Source: a virus
Direction: 5' to 3' (one strand)
Length of the DNA: 21,517 nucleotides
IMG/VR virus record: IMGVR_UViG_3300046028_002315
Location: 1 to 21,517 of that record
Part shown: piece by piece, positions 7,065 through 15,318 of the stretch
Layout of the letters: the number at the start of each line of letters is the position of its first letter
Numbering within the stretch: position 1 is the first letter of the stretch
The notes under the pieces: model-generated
Told to the model about the DNA's origin: nothing
Databases searched by the model: none
What the model saw: the letters and a program-made list of their open reading frames with translations, nothing else
Position numbers and translations under genes: made by a program

Positions 7065-7642
7065 TATCGTAGACCTCCTAGCAAACGCAACATAACGTCA
7101 TAACCTTCCAATACCCTGTTGGCCTTGGCTTCATCTGTCTGTGAAATCTGATCTATAAGGAACTGGCCTTCATCTAGGCCACCAGTTGAGGTAGCCATAC
7201 CGCCAGATGTGTACGATGTAACAACATCTGATGTTGCCTTGCGCTGTTCTTGTTGAAGACGCTTTGCGTATTTAGACTTTTCTTTGTCAGTTAAGGCACG
7301 ACCAAGTAAGTCCTTAGCAATATCATCAAGAGTCTTAGAGATGGTTTGCTCAGTTGAGATATAACGTTGGCGAGTTACCTTGCCATCGCCACCACCTTCT
7401 GCTGCATTCTCTTTAGCCTTTTGGACATAGTAAGTGGTTCTGTCAATATCACCAATGAATGGTTTAAGTTGGTCAATCTCTTGGTCTGCCTTACTTACAG
7501 CAGTAATGAGTCGAGTGTTGAAATCCGCACTAACTTTGCCAGTATAGAAACCAGCCTTCTTTAGATAATTAGCAATAGTCAGTCTCTGCTCAGGGCTTGC
7601 ATCAGCAAGGCTCTGGAGGTACTGAGTTAGAGATTGTGCCAC
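7064..7642 (-). CDS. Virion-associated protein, 192 aa
   Basis: ATG at 7642, one base after the stop of the giant gene. The N-terminal part (ASPEQRLTIANYLKKAGFY, then GKVSADFNTRLITAVSKA) looks like a small helical domain resembling peptidoglycan-binding-like repeats in other phage internal proteins. Residues about 90-135 contain QTISKTLDDIAKDLLGRALTDKEK, a pattern I recall from actinophage structural proteins. The C-terminus is FLIDQISQTDEAKANRVLEG and then DVMLRLLGGLR. It sits between the giant and 576-residue virion proteins with overlapping starts, so it is probably co-assembled with them. Function inferred from context only. Confidence 0.68.
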   Translation of the reverse strand: MAQSLTQYLQSLADASPEQRLTIANYLKKAGFYTGKVSADFNTRLITAVSKADQEIDQLKPFIGDIDRTTYYVQKAKENAAEGGGDGKVTRQRYISTEQTISKTLDDIAKDLLGRALTDKEKSKYAKRLQQEQRKATSDVVTSYTSGGMATSTGGLDEGQFLIDQISQTDEAKANRVLEGYDVMLRLLGGLR

Positions 7643-7643
7643 T

Positions 7644-10600
7644 CTATTCTCCTAACAATCGTGCGAAAAGCAAGTTATACGCACTCTGAGTATTCTCGTT
7701 GTATTCAGCCAATTTACGTATTTTTACCACTGCCTGTTCCTTTGCAGCATCCTGTAGGACTGAACCACCTGGGAAGTTTTGGAACAAATCTTTTTCACTC
7801 TTATAGTCTTTATAGGTCTGCAGCATCTCGCTTAACACAGAACGAAGCTGTGGCTTTACTCTGACAGATTTGTCGCCAAGCATTGCCTCTAGGTCATTAA
7901 GAGCATTGAGCCTGTCGATAGCCTTTTGGCTACCTTGTGCAAGTTCTTCTTGAACTAATGGTCGACCAGCAAAGAAGCCCGTCTTCCACTCATTGAAATC
8001 CTTACGAAGTAAAGAGCGTTCATAATCAGTACCAACATTCTCAAGATCTGCTTCATACTTATCACGACGGTCAAAGTATGTCTGTAAATCTGCTGCTGTT
8101 TGCACCTCACGTAGGTGGTCATCAACACGCTTGTTCTGACGTAGACCCATATCGGTCATAGTCTTGTAGGCATCCCAAGAGAAACCAGACTTATGTGGAA
8201 TCAGGAATGCCGCGCCTTGTGGATATGCCTTAAATAGCGATTGGTTCTGGTCTACAAAGTCACCAGACTCTTCGGCATAACGGAAGTAAGCAACAGTCTT
8301 ACGCTCAGATTCAGAGATAGTAAACGGCATCTGGTCTGGGAAGAGTTCTACCCATTTAGTCATAGCAGCGTCGTAGTCGCCTTCATATTGGTCTAATAAG
8401 CCATACCAAACTTGCTTGAAGTTAGCCTCACCACTCTGACGAACCCATTGGTTGATATCACTCTTAAGTTGAGTTTGTGGTGCTGCTGGTGCAAAGAAGC
8501 CTAGAACTGCACGCAGTCCAAGAATGCTGATTGTTGTATTCTTGACACGGACTCTGTAGGCTTCAAGTTCTGCAGCAGTTGGTGGAATAAGGTTGTTGTC
8601 TTCATCATAACGCTTAGGAATACCGTGACCGCCAGCCTCAAGATAGGTGACAGCTTTGCGCCAAGCAGAGGCATACTGACCGTCACGCTCATCACGGTTC
8701 ATTGCACCGTAGATACGGTTGACGTGAGCTGGTAAGAATGCTGAAAGCATAGGTTGATCTACTGCGTACTTGCCGAGAGTTACACGCTCGATTGTATCGG
8801 CAGCGCCTGGCGACCAGATATTAACAACGTTCGCTAAGAACTTCATAGATACACCAGCAAGTGGACCTGCGAATGTAGGAATCAAAGATTCAGGGTTAGC
8901 AGATGGTGTAATCATACGCAAATCTGCACCGAACTGAACTGGAAGTGGAGTCTTAAACTCTGCTCCTACGCCCAATCCTTGCATTGCAAACTGCACTGCC
9001 TTATAGACAGGCTCTAAACCAGGATAGATGAAGTATGGTTCGCCTTGATCGTCTTTGACGACCCAACCAGAATGGGTAATGCCTTCATAGGTAAGTGCAA
9101 TCTTGCGGAAAGCCTCTGGGTTATATCGAGTAACGCGATACAAGCGTCGATAGAAGTCTTCAGTTGCACGATAGAAACGAGCAAAGTTGCGGATAGAGAA
9201 AGCAAACTGGCTCTGGACCATCGGATTATCTACATAAGCCAATGTCTGAAGTCTTGCCCTATCTTCTACAATCTCAGAAAGTTTACGCTGGGCAACATTA
9301 GTTGCCTTCTCTACCTTCTTTGCATCCGTTGGGTCTACCCCACGAAGGTGCGCTTTGATAAAGGCTTGCTCAAATCCACTCTTCTCAAACTGCTTGCGAA
9401 GTTTAATCATCTCAGCAAGCACCATAGGCTCACGTGATAGACGAGCATTGGCTTCGCCTAACCAGTCCCATCCCCATTCCATTAGGGATGCTGTGTAGTT
9501 ACCGCTATCAGATACAGCAACAAGTGCTGGACCAACGATAAGGCGTGGAGAATCAGCCTCAGTCATTGGAAGGTCATCAATAGTCATACGACCAGAGACC
9601 TTATATGCGCCATCGTCGCCAATGGTGCGAACTTTGTCAAGCAGTTCTAAGTTTAGATCGCCGTTCTTCTTTGAGAACAACTGACGGGCTGCATCATAGA
9701 CTTTGCCTGCGTGCTCCTCTACAGAAACATCTGCGTTCTTCCAGCGGAATTGCTTGTAAATTTCTGGATGCTCTTCAAACCATTTAGCAATAAGTGGTAC
9801 TGCCACTTCTTTTTTGTCAAGATTAGCAACCGCAATAGCACCTAGATTGTCATTGGCGTAGTAGTTAATACGCATCATCCACGATACACGGCTTGCTTCA
9901 TCAACCCAAGGAACCATTGGCCCAAAGCCCTTAGCGCCTTTGCCGCGACGGATTCCTGATGGATACTCCATCTTAAGTTCCATATTGCGAACGCGGTTCT
10001 TGCGAACCTTCGCTAAAGAACGGGTTGTGTAATCAAGCCCTGTAAAGGATTGCTTGCCGCCTTCAACAACATCCATAAGGGCATTGTCTAAATCACCGTG
10101 AATAATCTGTTTAGCAAGAGCAGCTTTATCTGCTTCCATCATCTTGCCTAGACCAACAGTCTTGTAGAAACGATTTATCTTTCCTTCGTTGACTGCTTGA
10201 GCCATAATGGTACGTACTTCTTTAATTCCGCCACCATCATCCATAGCCTTTTTGATGCGTGTTGCGTAAACTTCAGACTCATCCTTATTGACAAGACGCA
10301 TTACCAGACCGAGTGGATCATTGCCACGTGCTTCCCACTTGGTTAGACCATTCTCAACCTGACGCACTGTGCGTAGACGTGTTGATAGAAAACGAGACTT
10401 AGCAAGACCCCAAGGTGATTCGCCAATAGCAAGGTGGACCATTAAGTCCTCTGTTGCGTTACGAATAGCGTAACGTGGTCCAGCAAGGGTAAAGAATGAC
10501 CAGTATGAAGTCATCTTCTCAACCCAGTCCTTGTGAGCCAAGCCAGCAAATCTTTGTACCAAGCCAGTACGAGCAGCTGCTCTATCGATATCACGAATAG

Positions 10601-12344
10601 ACGGGGCCGACACAAATGGTGATAAATCTGATGGAATCAAGGCAATAGATTCCTCTTTGCCATTGATTAAAGCCTTAGATGGGTTGACACCATTGACATC
10701 GTCAGCAGCAAAAATTGGTGGTCTTAGGCCAAGCATCTGACGGTTAATAACTTGACCTTCAGCGGTAATAGTAATGCCGCGATAATCGCCAATAGTTCCT
10801 ATGATTCCGTAGTAAATGTCTTTACGACGACCTACATCATCAATGTTTTCAAATGCTTGTGCAAGTAACTTGGATTCGCGCTGTGGCATAACTAGACGCG
10901 AGAGTCTATAAATCTTATCTGAGGCATCTTTGGATGTAACATCAAATACATTATCTGCGAAGAATGGGATTGCCGTAAACTTGCCTTTGAATCTATCAAT
11001 GCGAGTCTTAATCATTGCCGATGACAGGCGACCTACACCCTTACTTTTGCTATCGCCTTTGAGAATAGTGACAATTTCTTTTTGATTATTGACAATTCTT
11101 TCAGCAATGCCATCATCTGTAGCTGCCACTCCAAAGAACATATCATCTACAAGATCTGGTCCAACTCGGTCCAAGTTGAGAAGTTTGTTTCCAGTGGTTA
11201 CTGCTCTGATGCGAGCACGTCGAGCAACATCCAGTCTTGGCATCAATGGTCTACGGCGACCAATCTGACCCTTAAGAACCTCATCTACCTGCTTGGCGTT
11301 TTGGAAGAAAGCCTTAGCAGTAGCAGCATTGGTTACTGGAATGTCAGCATCAAGGAAAGATTTGATAGTTGCTGGTCCAAACTCAGGTGCAATCGCTTTG
11401 AGTTCATTACGAGCAGCCATTGCTTCGGCTGTCTTGTTAGACTTAACAGCAGTGTCGTATTTATTGAGTACCGCACCGTAGCGATCCCAGAAGTTCACAA
11501 CTCCTTGACTCTGGAAAACTTCATCTACTTTATTTCCGCCGATGACTACATCAAGTGCATACTTCTTGACATCAATAAGACGCTTGGCTTTACCTACAAC
11601 AAGGGTTGGGTCTGTTCCAAGTCTCCACGCAGCATCAACAACGCCTGATGTAAGTCTATACGCAAAACCATTTTCAACTAACTTGCCTGGTGTAATGGCA
11701 TCAATAATGTTTGCAAACTGACGACCTGGTGAATACTTAGCAGAATCTACGAAAAGGATTGCATCTTTCATCACATCTTGCTCTTCGGGTGTGCCAGCCT
11801 TGTTAAAACCTAACTGGATATACTTGAGAGCTTCTGGATTATCTGCGTAATCTTTGATAAGTTGTGAATATGGAACTCTTTGTGAGACCTTCATTGCCAC
11901 TTCGGTCTGAACATTGCCAAATTTGCGACGAGCATCAGCCAAACGATTAGGATTGAATATCTTATCGCCCTTATCATTGGCTTCATCCCAAGCAAAACCT
12001 AAAGTTTTGCGCTCCATTATAGGAATTACCGCTGCACGATAAGTACGAGTGGTGAGATCTGATAGTTCTTGGGCTACGTTGAGTAGACCGCCAATAGAAT
12101 AATGCCACGCTGTACCCAACCAGCCACGCTTAGGTTGCTGTAATGGATCTGCTTCGCCAAAGTTCTGCTTAAGTGATTCTTTTTGGGTATCTGTAAGTTT
12201 GCCATACTGACGCTGTGCAACATTCTGTGGCAAATTAGACAATTCACGGTGTACGCCAAGGGCTTTATTAAGAGCTTCTACTTCTGCTCGTTCTTTGTCA
12301 GATAACCCCGCAGCAAATGCCGCTGCTTTTAGATTCTCTGACAT
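7644..12344 (-). CDS. Giant internal virion protein, 1566 aa
   Basis: The frame also has a TTG at 12347, but ATG 12344 follows GGTAGG at good spacing and overlaps the upstream stop as TGATG, so I use it. The protein is mostly helical, without signal peptide. Landmarks: GPRYAIRNATEDLMVHLAIGE at about 620-645 (split in two blocks), a basic patch YPSGIRRGKGAKGFGP near 790, RNFARFYRATEDFYRRLYR near 1050, and PSANPESLIPTFAGPLAGV near 1145. The latter two resemble, from memory, giant virion proteins of actinophages and marine podovirus-like phages. It is probably ejected into the host with DNA. I could not find RNA polymerase, protease or lysozyme catalytic motifs. Confidence 0.75.
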   Translation of the reverse strand: MSENLKAAAFAAGLSDKERAEVEALNKALGVHRELSNLPQNVAQRQYGKLTDTQKESLKQNFGEADPLQQPKRGWLGTAWHYSIGGLLNVAQELSDLTTRTYRAAVIPIMERKTLGFAWDEANDKGDKIFNPNRLADARRKFGNVQTEVAMKVSQRVPYSQLIKDYADNPEALKYIQLGFNKAGTPEEQDVMKDAILFVDSAKYSPGRQFANIIDAITPGKLVENGFAYRLTSGVVDAAWRLGTDPTLVVGKAKRLIDVKKYALDVVIGGNKVDEVFQSQGVVNFWDRYGAVLNKYDTAVKSNKTAEAMAARNELKAIAPEFGPATIKSFLDADIPVTNAATAKAFFQNAKQVDEVLKGQIGRRRPLMPRLDVARRARIRAVTTGNKLLNLDRVGPDLVDDMFFGVAATDDGIAERIVNNQKEIVTILKGDSKSKGVGRLSSAMIKTRIDRFKGKFTAIPFFADNVFDVTSKDASDKIYRLSRLVMPQRESKLLAQAFENIDDVGRRKDIYYGIIGTIGDYRGITITAEGQVINRQMLGLRPPIFAADDVNGVNPSKALINGKEESIALIPSDLSPFVSAPSIRDIDRAAARTGLVQRFAGLAHKDWVEKMTSYWSFFTLAGPRYAIRNATEDLMVHLAIGESPWGLAKSRFLSTRLRTVRQVENGLTKWEARGNDPLGLVMRLVNKDESEVYATRIKKAMDDGGGIKEVRTIMAQAVNEGKINRFYKTVGLGKMMEADKAALAKQIIHGDLDNALMDVVEGGKQSFTGLDYTTRSLAKVRKNRVRNMELKMEYPSGIRRGKGAKGFGPMVPWVDEASRVSWMMRINYYANDNLGAIAVANLDKKEVAVPLIAKWFEEHPEIYKQFRWKNADVSVEEHAGKVYDAARQLFSKKNGDLNLELLDKVRTIGDDGAYKVSGRMTIDDLPMTEADSPRLIVGPALVAVSDSGNYTASLMEWGWDWLGEANARLSREPMVLAEMIKLRKQFEKSGFEQAFIKAHLRGVDPTDAKKVEKATNVAQRKLSEIVEDRARLQTLAYVDNPMVQSQFAFSIRNFARFYRATEDFYRRLYRVTRYNPEAFRKIALTYEGITHSGWVVKDDQGEPYFIYPGLEPVYKAVQFAMQGLGVGAEFKTPLPVQFGADLRMITPSANPESLIPTFAGPLAGVSMKFLANVVNIWSPGAADTIERVTLGKYAVDQPMLSAFLPAHVNRIYGAMNRDERDGQYASAWRKAVTYLEAGGHGIPKRYDEDNNLIPPTAAELEAYRVRVKNTTISILGLRAVLGFFAPAAPQTQLKSDINQWVRQSGEANFKQVWYGLLDQYEGDYDAAMTKWVELFPDQMPFTISESERKTVAYFRYAEESGDFVDQNQSLFKAYPQGAAFLIPHKSGFSWDAYKTMTDMGLRQNKRVDDHLREVQTAADLQTYFDRRDKYEADLENVGTDYERSLLRKDFNEWKTGFFAGRPLVQEELAQGSQKAIDRLNALNDLEAMLGDKSVRVKPQLRSVLSEMLQTYKDYKSEKDLFQNFPGGSVLQDAAKEQAVVKIRKLAEYNENTQSAYNLLFARLLGE

Positions 12345-12751
12345 CAATTACCTACCGATAGTGCCTGCTGATATAGCACTGCAACTTCACCAGTGGTGTC
12401 ATATGGAAGCATTCTTGATAAAATATCAGATAGTTTTTCACGAGGCGCTGCTGCATTCATACCTAAAGCCTCTGGCCCAGGGCCAGCACCCATAATACTT
12501 CCTGCGGTAATAGGCTCGTCAGGACGTTGTGATGGCGCATATAGTGGCGTAATCTTTTCCATCTGACTTGGAGCCATACCTTGTGCTGATAAAGAGGTTG
12601 GGCGTACATCTGCTGTCTTTGCTAGTGGAGCACCTGCCTTAATAGCGGCGGTCTCAACACCTTCTCCATAGGATGATGAAGGAATATCGTCTCTGACAGA
12701 GAACTTACCTGGACCTGATACTCCAGCCAAAGGGTTCACTGGTTCAGCCAT
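12344..12751 (-). CDS. Small Pro/Ala-rich virion-region protein, 135 aa
   Basis: ATG at 12751 with GGAGGA six bases upstream; it overlaps the upstream gene by 8 bases and the giant gene by one. The protein is low in predicted structure, with Gly/Pro/Ala/Ser-rich text (NPLAGVSGPGKFSVRDD, GMAPSQMEKITPLYAPSQRP) and a short C-terminal helix (REKLSDILSRMLPYDTTGE onward). No domain recognised. It lies between portal and giant internal protein, so a linker or internal virion component is plausible. Confidence 0.68.
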   Translation of the reverse strand: MAEPVNPLAGVSGPGKFSVRDDIPSSSYGEGVETAAIKAGAPLAKTADVRPTSLSAQGMAPSQMEKITPLYAPSQRPDEPITAGSIMGAGPGPEALGMNAAAPREKLSDILSRMLPYDTTGEVAVLYQQALSVGN

Positions 12752-12962
12752 TGTTATCCTCCATCGTTTCTAAATCTTGTGCGAACTGTTCCCAAGCCTT
12801 ATTAACTTGAGCATTTCTAATTGCGTTATATGTGGCTACATCGAGTATCTCTTCAGCAAATGTGTGAAGTGCTGCCACTAAGTTGTGAAAGAATCCTGCA
12901 AATACTACTAAAACGTCAGCGAGACGAACAGAGCGTGGTACATAATCAGGATCTTGTTGCAC
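12744..12962 (-). CDS. Small helical protein downstream of portal, 72 aa
   Basis: GTG start at 12962 with GAGAGG seven bases upstream; no closer ATG is available. A hydrophobic/amphipathic stretch (VRLADVLVVFAGFFHNLVAA, residues about 11-30) is followed by a helix HTFAEEILDVATYN and a charged tail (WEQFAQDLETMEDNNG). The same order, a hydrophobic helix then WxxxxxDLExxE, is familiar from small proteins beside portal genes in actinophages. The hydrophobic stretch could be a membrane segment or a helix packed in the virion. Confidence 0.68.
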   Translation of the reverse strand: MQQDPDYVPRSVRLADVLVVFAGFFHNLVAALHTFAEEILDVATYNAIRNAQVNKAWEQFAQDLETMEDNNG

Positions 12963-12983
12963 GCTCTGTCCTCTCGATTAAAA

Positions 12984-13124
12984 CTACTTCTTCTTGCCTT
13001 TACGACCTGCTGGGGTGTAAGGGAATACTACTTTGCCTGGTCCTGCTGGCTTAGAAGTATCCTTCTTTCCCATAAGTGGTTTTGCTGCTACAGCCTTTGC
13101 TGGCTTTGCTGCCTTTGGTTTCAT
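12984..13124 (-). CDS. Tiny Lys/Ala/Pro-rich protein, 46 aa
   Basis: ATG at 13124, stop TAG at 12984. The ribosome site GGAGGTG, five bases upstream, is one of the strongest in the window and begins immediately at the portal stop codon. The sequence starts MKPKAAKPAKAVAAKPLMGK, then KDTSKPAGPGKVVFPYTP, and ends in RKGKKK. Composition is close to histone H1-like tails. The strong site suggests high expression; DNA or capsid-interior binding is a guess. Confidence 0.7.
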   Translation of the reverse strand: MKPKAAKPAKAVAAKPLMGKKDTSKPAGPGKVVFPYTPAGRKGKKK

Positions 13125-13136
13125 TGTTGCACCTCC

Positions 13137-14861
13137 TTAGCCTGCAATAGACGCAAGCAACGTTGCGATATCGGGTCTTCCTTGCGGAACTTGTGGTCCA
13201 GCAGCAGGGGCCGCACCCATTTGTTCTGGAGTTGGCTGCGAGGCAGGAACGGGGGCCATACCTGCCGCTGGAATTTCAGGTTGTGGTTCAGGTGCAAAAG
13301 CCTTCTCAACTATCGTTTCGAGTTGGAGACCCTTTTGACGACCTTGTATGACTGTAGCAATTCTTCCAATAATCTGAGAAGGATCTTGGCCTTGTGCTGC
13401 AAGCGCGGGAATTGCTTGTGCATACTGAGCAACAGCAACACGCAAAGAATCACGCATCTCTTCAATGTCAATACGTTGTTCTTCTTGGGTAACATTTAAC
13501 TCCATCGGGATTTCACGACGTACATAGTCACGTGATACCAACTTATCGCTACGCATCTGTAGTAATGCAATGATGGCACGGTTAGGATCCATACCAGACA
13601 TAATGCCGTAACGGACATCTACACCATATTCGCCATTGATAGCGCGACTTGGTACATACTTCAGATTGAATGGGGTACCATCATCAATACCTTTGATTTC
13701 TTTGGTCATACTGCCAAAGACTTTCTCGTCTACCTCAAAGCACATTGATACAAGTTCAGTAAAGAGGCGTGCAAACTGTGCTTGTGCTGCACGGATTTGT
13801 GTATCAAAGCCTGCTTGTAGGGCTTGTACACCACGTCCTGTAATGACAGATGCTGAGATATCACCGCTGCGGGTCTCTGGATAACGAGCACCCATACGAA
13901 GTTCGCGCTCTAGTACACCAGATTCGGTAAATACTCCATTAGGAAGTTCTAGTGGCACACGACGGATTGCTTGAGGATTAGCAGAACGCATAATCGAATC
14001 AGGGCCAAGGGCAAGTTCTTGGACATCCTGCGGAATAGCAATCGGTGCTTGGATAGATTTCTCTGCTGCTTGAATCTGTAGGACTGCAAAGCGTGCTCTA
14101 GCGAGTTGTACTGCGAGCACATCATCGAATTGTCCACGTGCTTCTCCATCAATAGATGGACGAACAGCTACGGATGCTAGGCAACGACCTGTTGGGTTAG
14201 GCGTATTGGAAAGAATGAGGTTCTGGCGCTCTGGAAGGAAGATTAAATCTTGGTCTTTGTCGTGATAGCGAACCAAAGATAGTAGCGGTGAGCCTTGTGT
14301 ATAAAGGTTCTTGCCCATAATCTGGTCATAGAACTCAGGGTATTGGGCTGCTAACGACTCTGTATCAGTCTGCACAATCTGTGTTAATGAGATGGTTCTA
14401 CCAAATCTATCAATTTCTGGGTAGACACCAAATGGATTTAGCAATCTAATCTTCGGATTGTTGGTCTCATAATCCATCTCAACGATGGCAGGTAGCATTC
14501 CGTAGGTGTTAAACCAGTCTGCTCCAGCATACATTTGGATTTGTAGTTCAGATCCAGAGATGTAGTGACCAGCAATACGGGTTCTGGTATCTGCCGCTTT
14601 GCGTGCAGAATCGGAGACCATATTGGTAGCAGAGCAGTTAAAGGATGGCAATGGTGCCATTGCCTCTGCTAAGTCTTTTGCAGCTACATCGATGAAGTTA
14701 GCAACGAGAGGCTTGGGGTAGTCTTCTGAGAACATTGCAGGAAATACTCGCGCAATGTCTCCCTGACGCACGGATAGAACGTCACGCATACGCTGGTCGC
14801 GTTTGGCGTACTTAGTCTGAAGGCGTGCTACCTTCGCAATGACCTCTTTGGTTGATAACAT
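13137..14861 (-). CDS. Portal protein, 574 aa
   Basis: Forms the dodecameric DNA channel at one head vertex. Supporting signs: size, the position two genes after terminase, and portal-like text such as YAKRDQRMRDVLSVRQGD at the start, the beta/stem region RLLNPFGVYPEIDRFGRT, and a long C-terminal helix (VTQEEQRIDIEEMRDSLRVA). The final 65 residues are Pro/Ala/Gln-rich and probably disordered (MAPVPASQPTPEQMGAAPAA), followed by a short conserved-looking end PDIATLLASIAG. ATG at 14861 with TAGGA upstream. No fused protease or MuF-like domain is seen. Confidence 0.85.
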   Translation of the reverse strand: MLSTKEVIAKVARLQTKYAKRDQRMRDVLSVRQGDIARVFPAMFSEDYPKPLVANFIDVAAKDLAEAMAPLPSFNCSATNMVSDSARKAADTRTRIAGHYISGSELQIQMYAGADWFNTYGMLPAIVEMDYETNNPKIRLLNPFGVYPEIDRFGRTISLTQIVQTDTESLAAQYPEFYDQIMGKNLYTQGSPLLSLVRYHDKDQDLIFLPERQNLILSNTPNPTGRCLASVAVRPSIDGEARGQFDDVLAVQLARARFAVLQIQAAEKSIQAPIAIPQDVQELALGPDSIMRSANPQAIRRVPLELPNGVFTESGVLERELRMGARYPETRSGDISASVITGRGVQALQAGFDTQIRAAQAQFARLFTELVSMCFEVDEKVFGSMTKEIKGIDDGTPFNLKYVPSRAINGEYGVDVRYGIMSGMDPNRAIIALLQMRSDKLVSRDYVRREIPMELNVTQEEQRIDIEEMRDSLRVAVAQYAQAIPALAAQGQDPSQIIGRIATVIQGRQKGLQLETIVEKAFAPEPQPEIPAAGMAPVPASQPTPEQMGAAPAAGPQVPQGRPDIATLLASIAG

Positions 14862-14866
14862 TTATC

Positions 14867-15013
14867 CTACTTCCACTTCATACCAGCGCCAGGTTGTCCT
14901 TGGACAATGATTCTGGACGTTAGGCCAGTTCTATTTTGGGGAATGTACTGCTTTACTAACTTGTCCATCTTCTTCTGCTCGGCAGATTTGACAGGCTTTG
15001 GTTTCTTAATCAT
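14867..15013 (-). CDS. Tiny basic protein, 48 aa
   Basis: ATG at 15013 overlaps the upstream stop (ATGA); stop TAG at 14867, five bases before the portal start. Reads MIKKPKPVKSAEQKKMDKLV, then KQYIPQNRTGLTSRIIVQG and ends GAGMKWK. Basic N-terminal half, no family recognised. The conserved spacing with terminase and portal argues it is a true gene. Confidence 0.65.
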   Translation of the reverse strand: MIKKPKPVKSAEQKKMDKLVKQYIPQNRTGLTSRIIVQGQPGAGMKWK

Positions 15014-15318
15014 CGGTTCTTCGTGCCGAACATTCCGCCCATACCGCCACCTGTGCGAATTTTGATTACTCTTTTTGACTTGCCCCTTAGTGTGTCTCCG
15101 TCATTTTTGGCTTTTACTGCTTTAGCCTCTTGACGAGCAGCATTACCACTTGCTGCTTGTTCAGTCTTCCAAGTTTGATACTTGTTGTACTCTTTTTGTG
15201 GCTGAGTTTTCTTAGCAACTTCAGGACGCACTCTTACATTGCTACGAGGGCTAGCGCTCTTCTTGACTTTCTCTGAAGTTTTGCCTTTAGGCTTTGCGGG
15301 TGCTTTCTTCTTTGCCAT
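15010..15318 (-). CDS. Lys-rich basic protein, 102 aa
   Basis: A longer frame exists to 15447 inside the terminase gene, but the ATG at 15318 overlaps the terminase stop as TAATG and begins MAKKKAPAKPKGKTSEKVKK, so I chose it. The first 45 residues are Lys/Ala/Pro/Ser-rich; the middle is a charged helix (QKEYNKYQTWKTEQAA), and the end is Gly/Arg-rich (KRVIKIRTGGGMGGMFG). Highly basic overall. It may contact DNA during packaging, given its place between terminase and portal, but this is inference. Confidence 0.7.
   Translation of the reverse strand: MAKKKAPAKPKGKTSEKVKKSASPRSNVRVRPEVAKKTQPQKEYNKYQTWKTEQAASGNAARQEAKAVKAKNDGDTLRGKSKRVIKIRTGGGMGGMFGTKNR

Noticed and set aside
7644-12344. Giant protein as an N4-like virion RNA polymerase
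   Set aside because: The N4-gp56-type capsid made this tempting, but I could not find a convincing set of single-subunit polymerase motifs (catalytic Asp pairs and the R-xxx-K-xxxxxx-YG helix). RRKDIYYG and HGDLD are isolated look-alikes.
12345-12347. TTG start for the giant protein
   Set aside because: ATG one codon later has better ribosome-site spacing and a TGATG overlap with the upstream stop.
12954-13499. 181-residue plus-strand frame opposite the portal 3' end
   Set aside because: Cys/Trp/Leu-rich shadow of the Gln/Ala/Pro-rich portal tail and the Lys-rich 46-residue gene.
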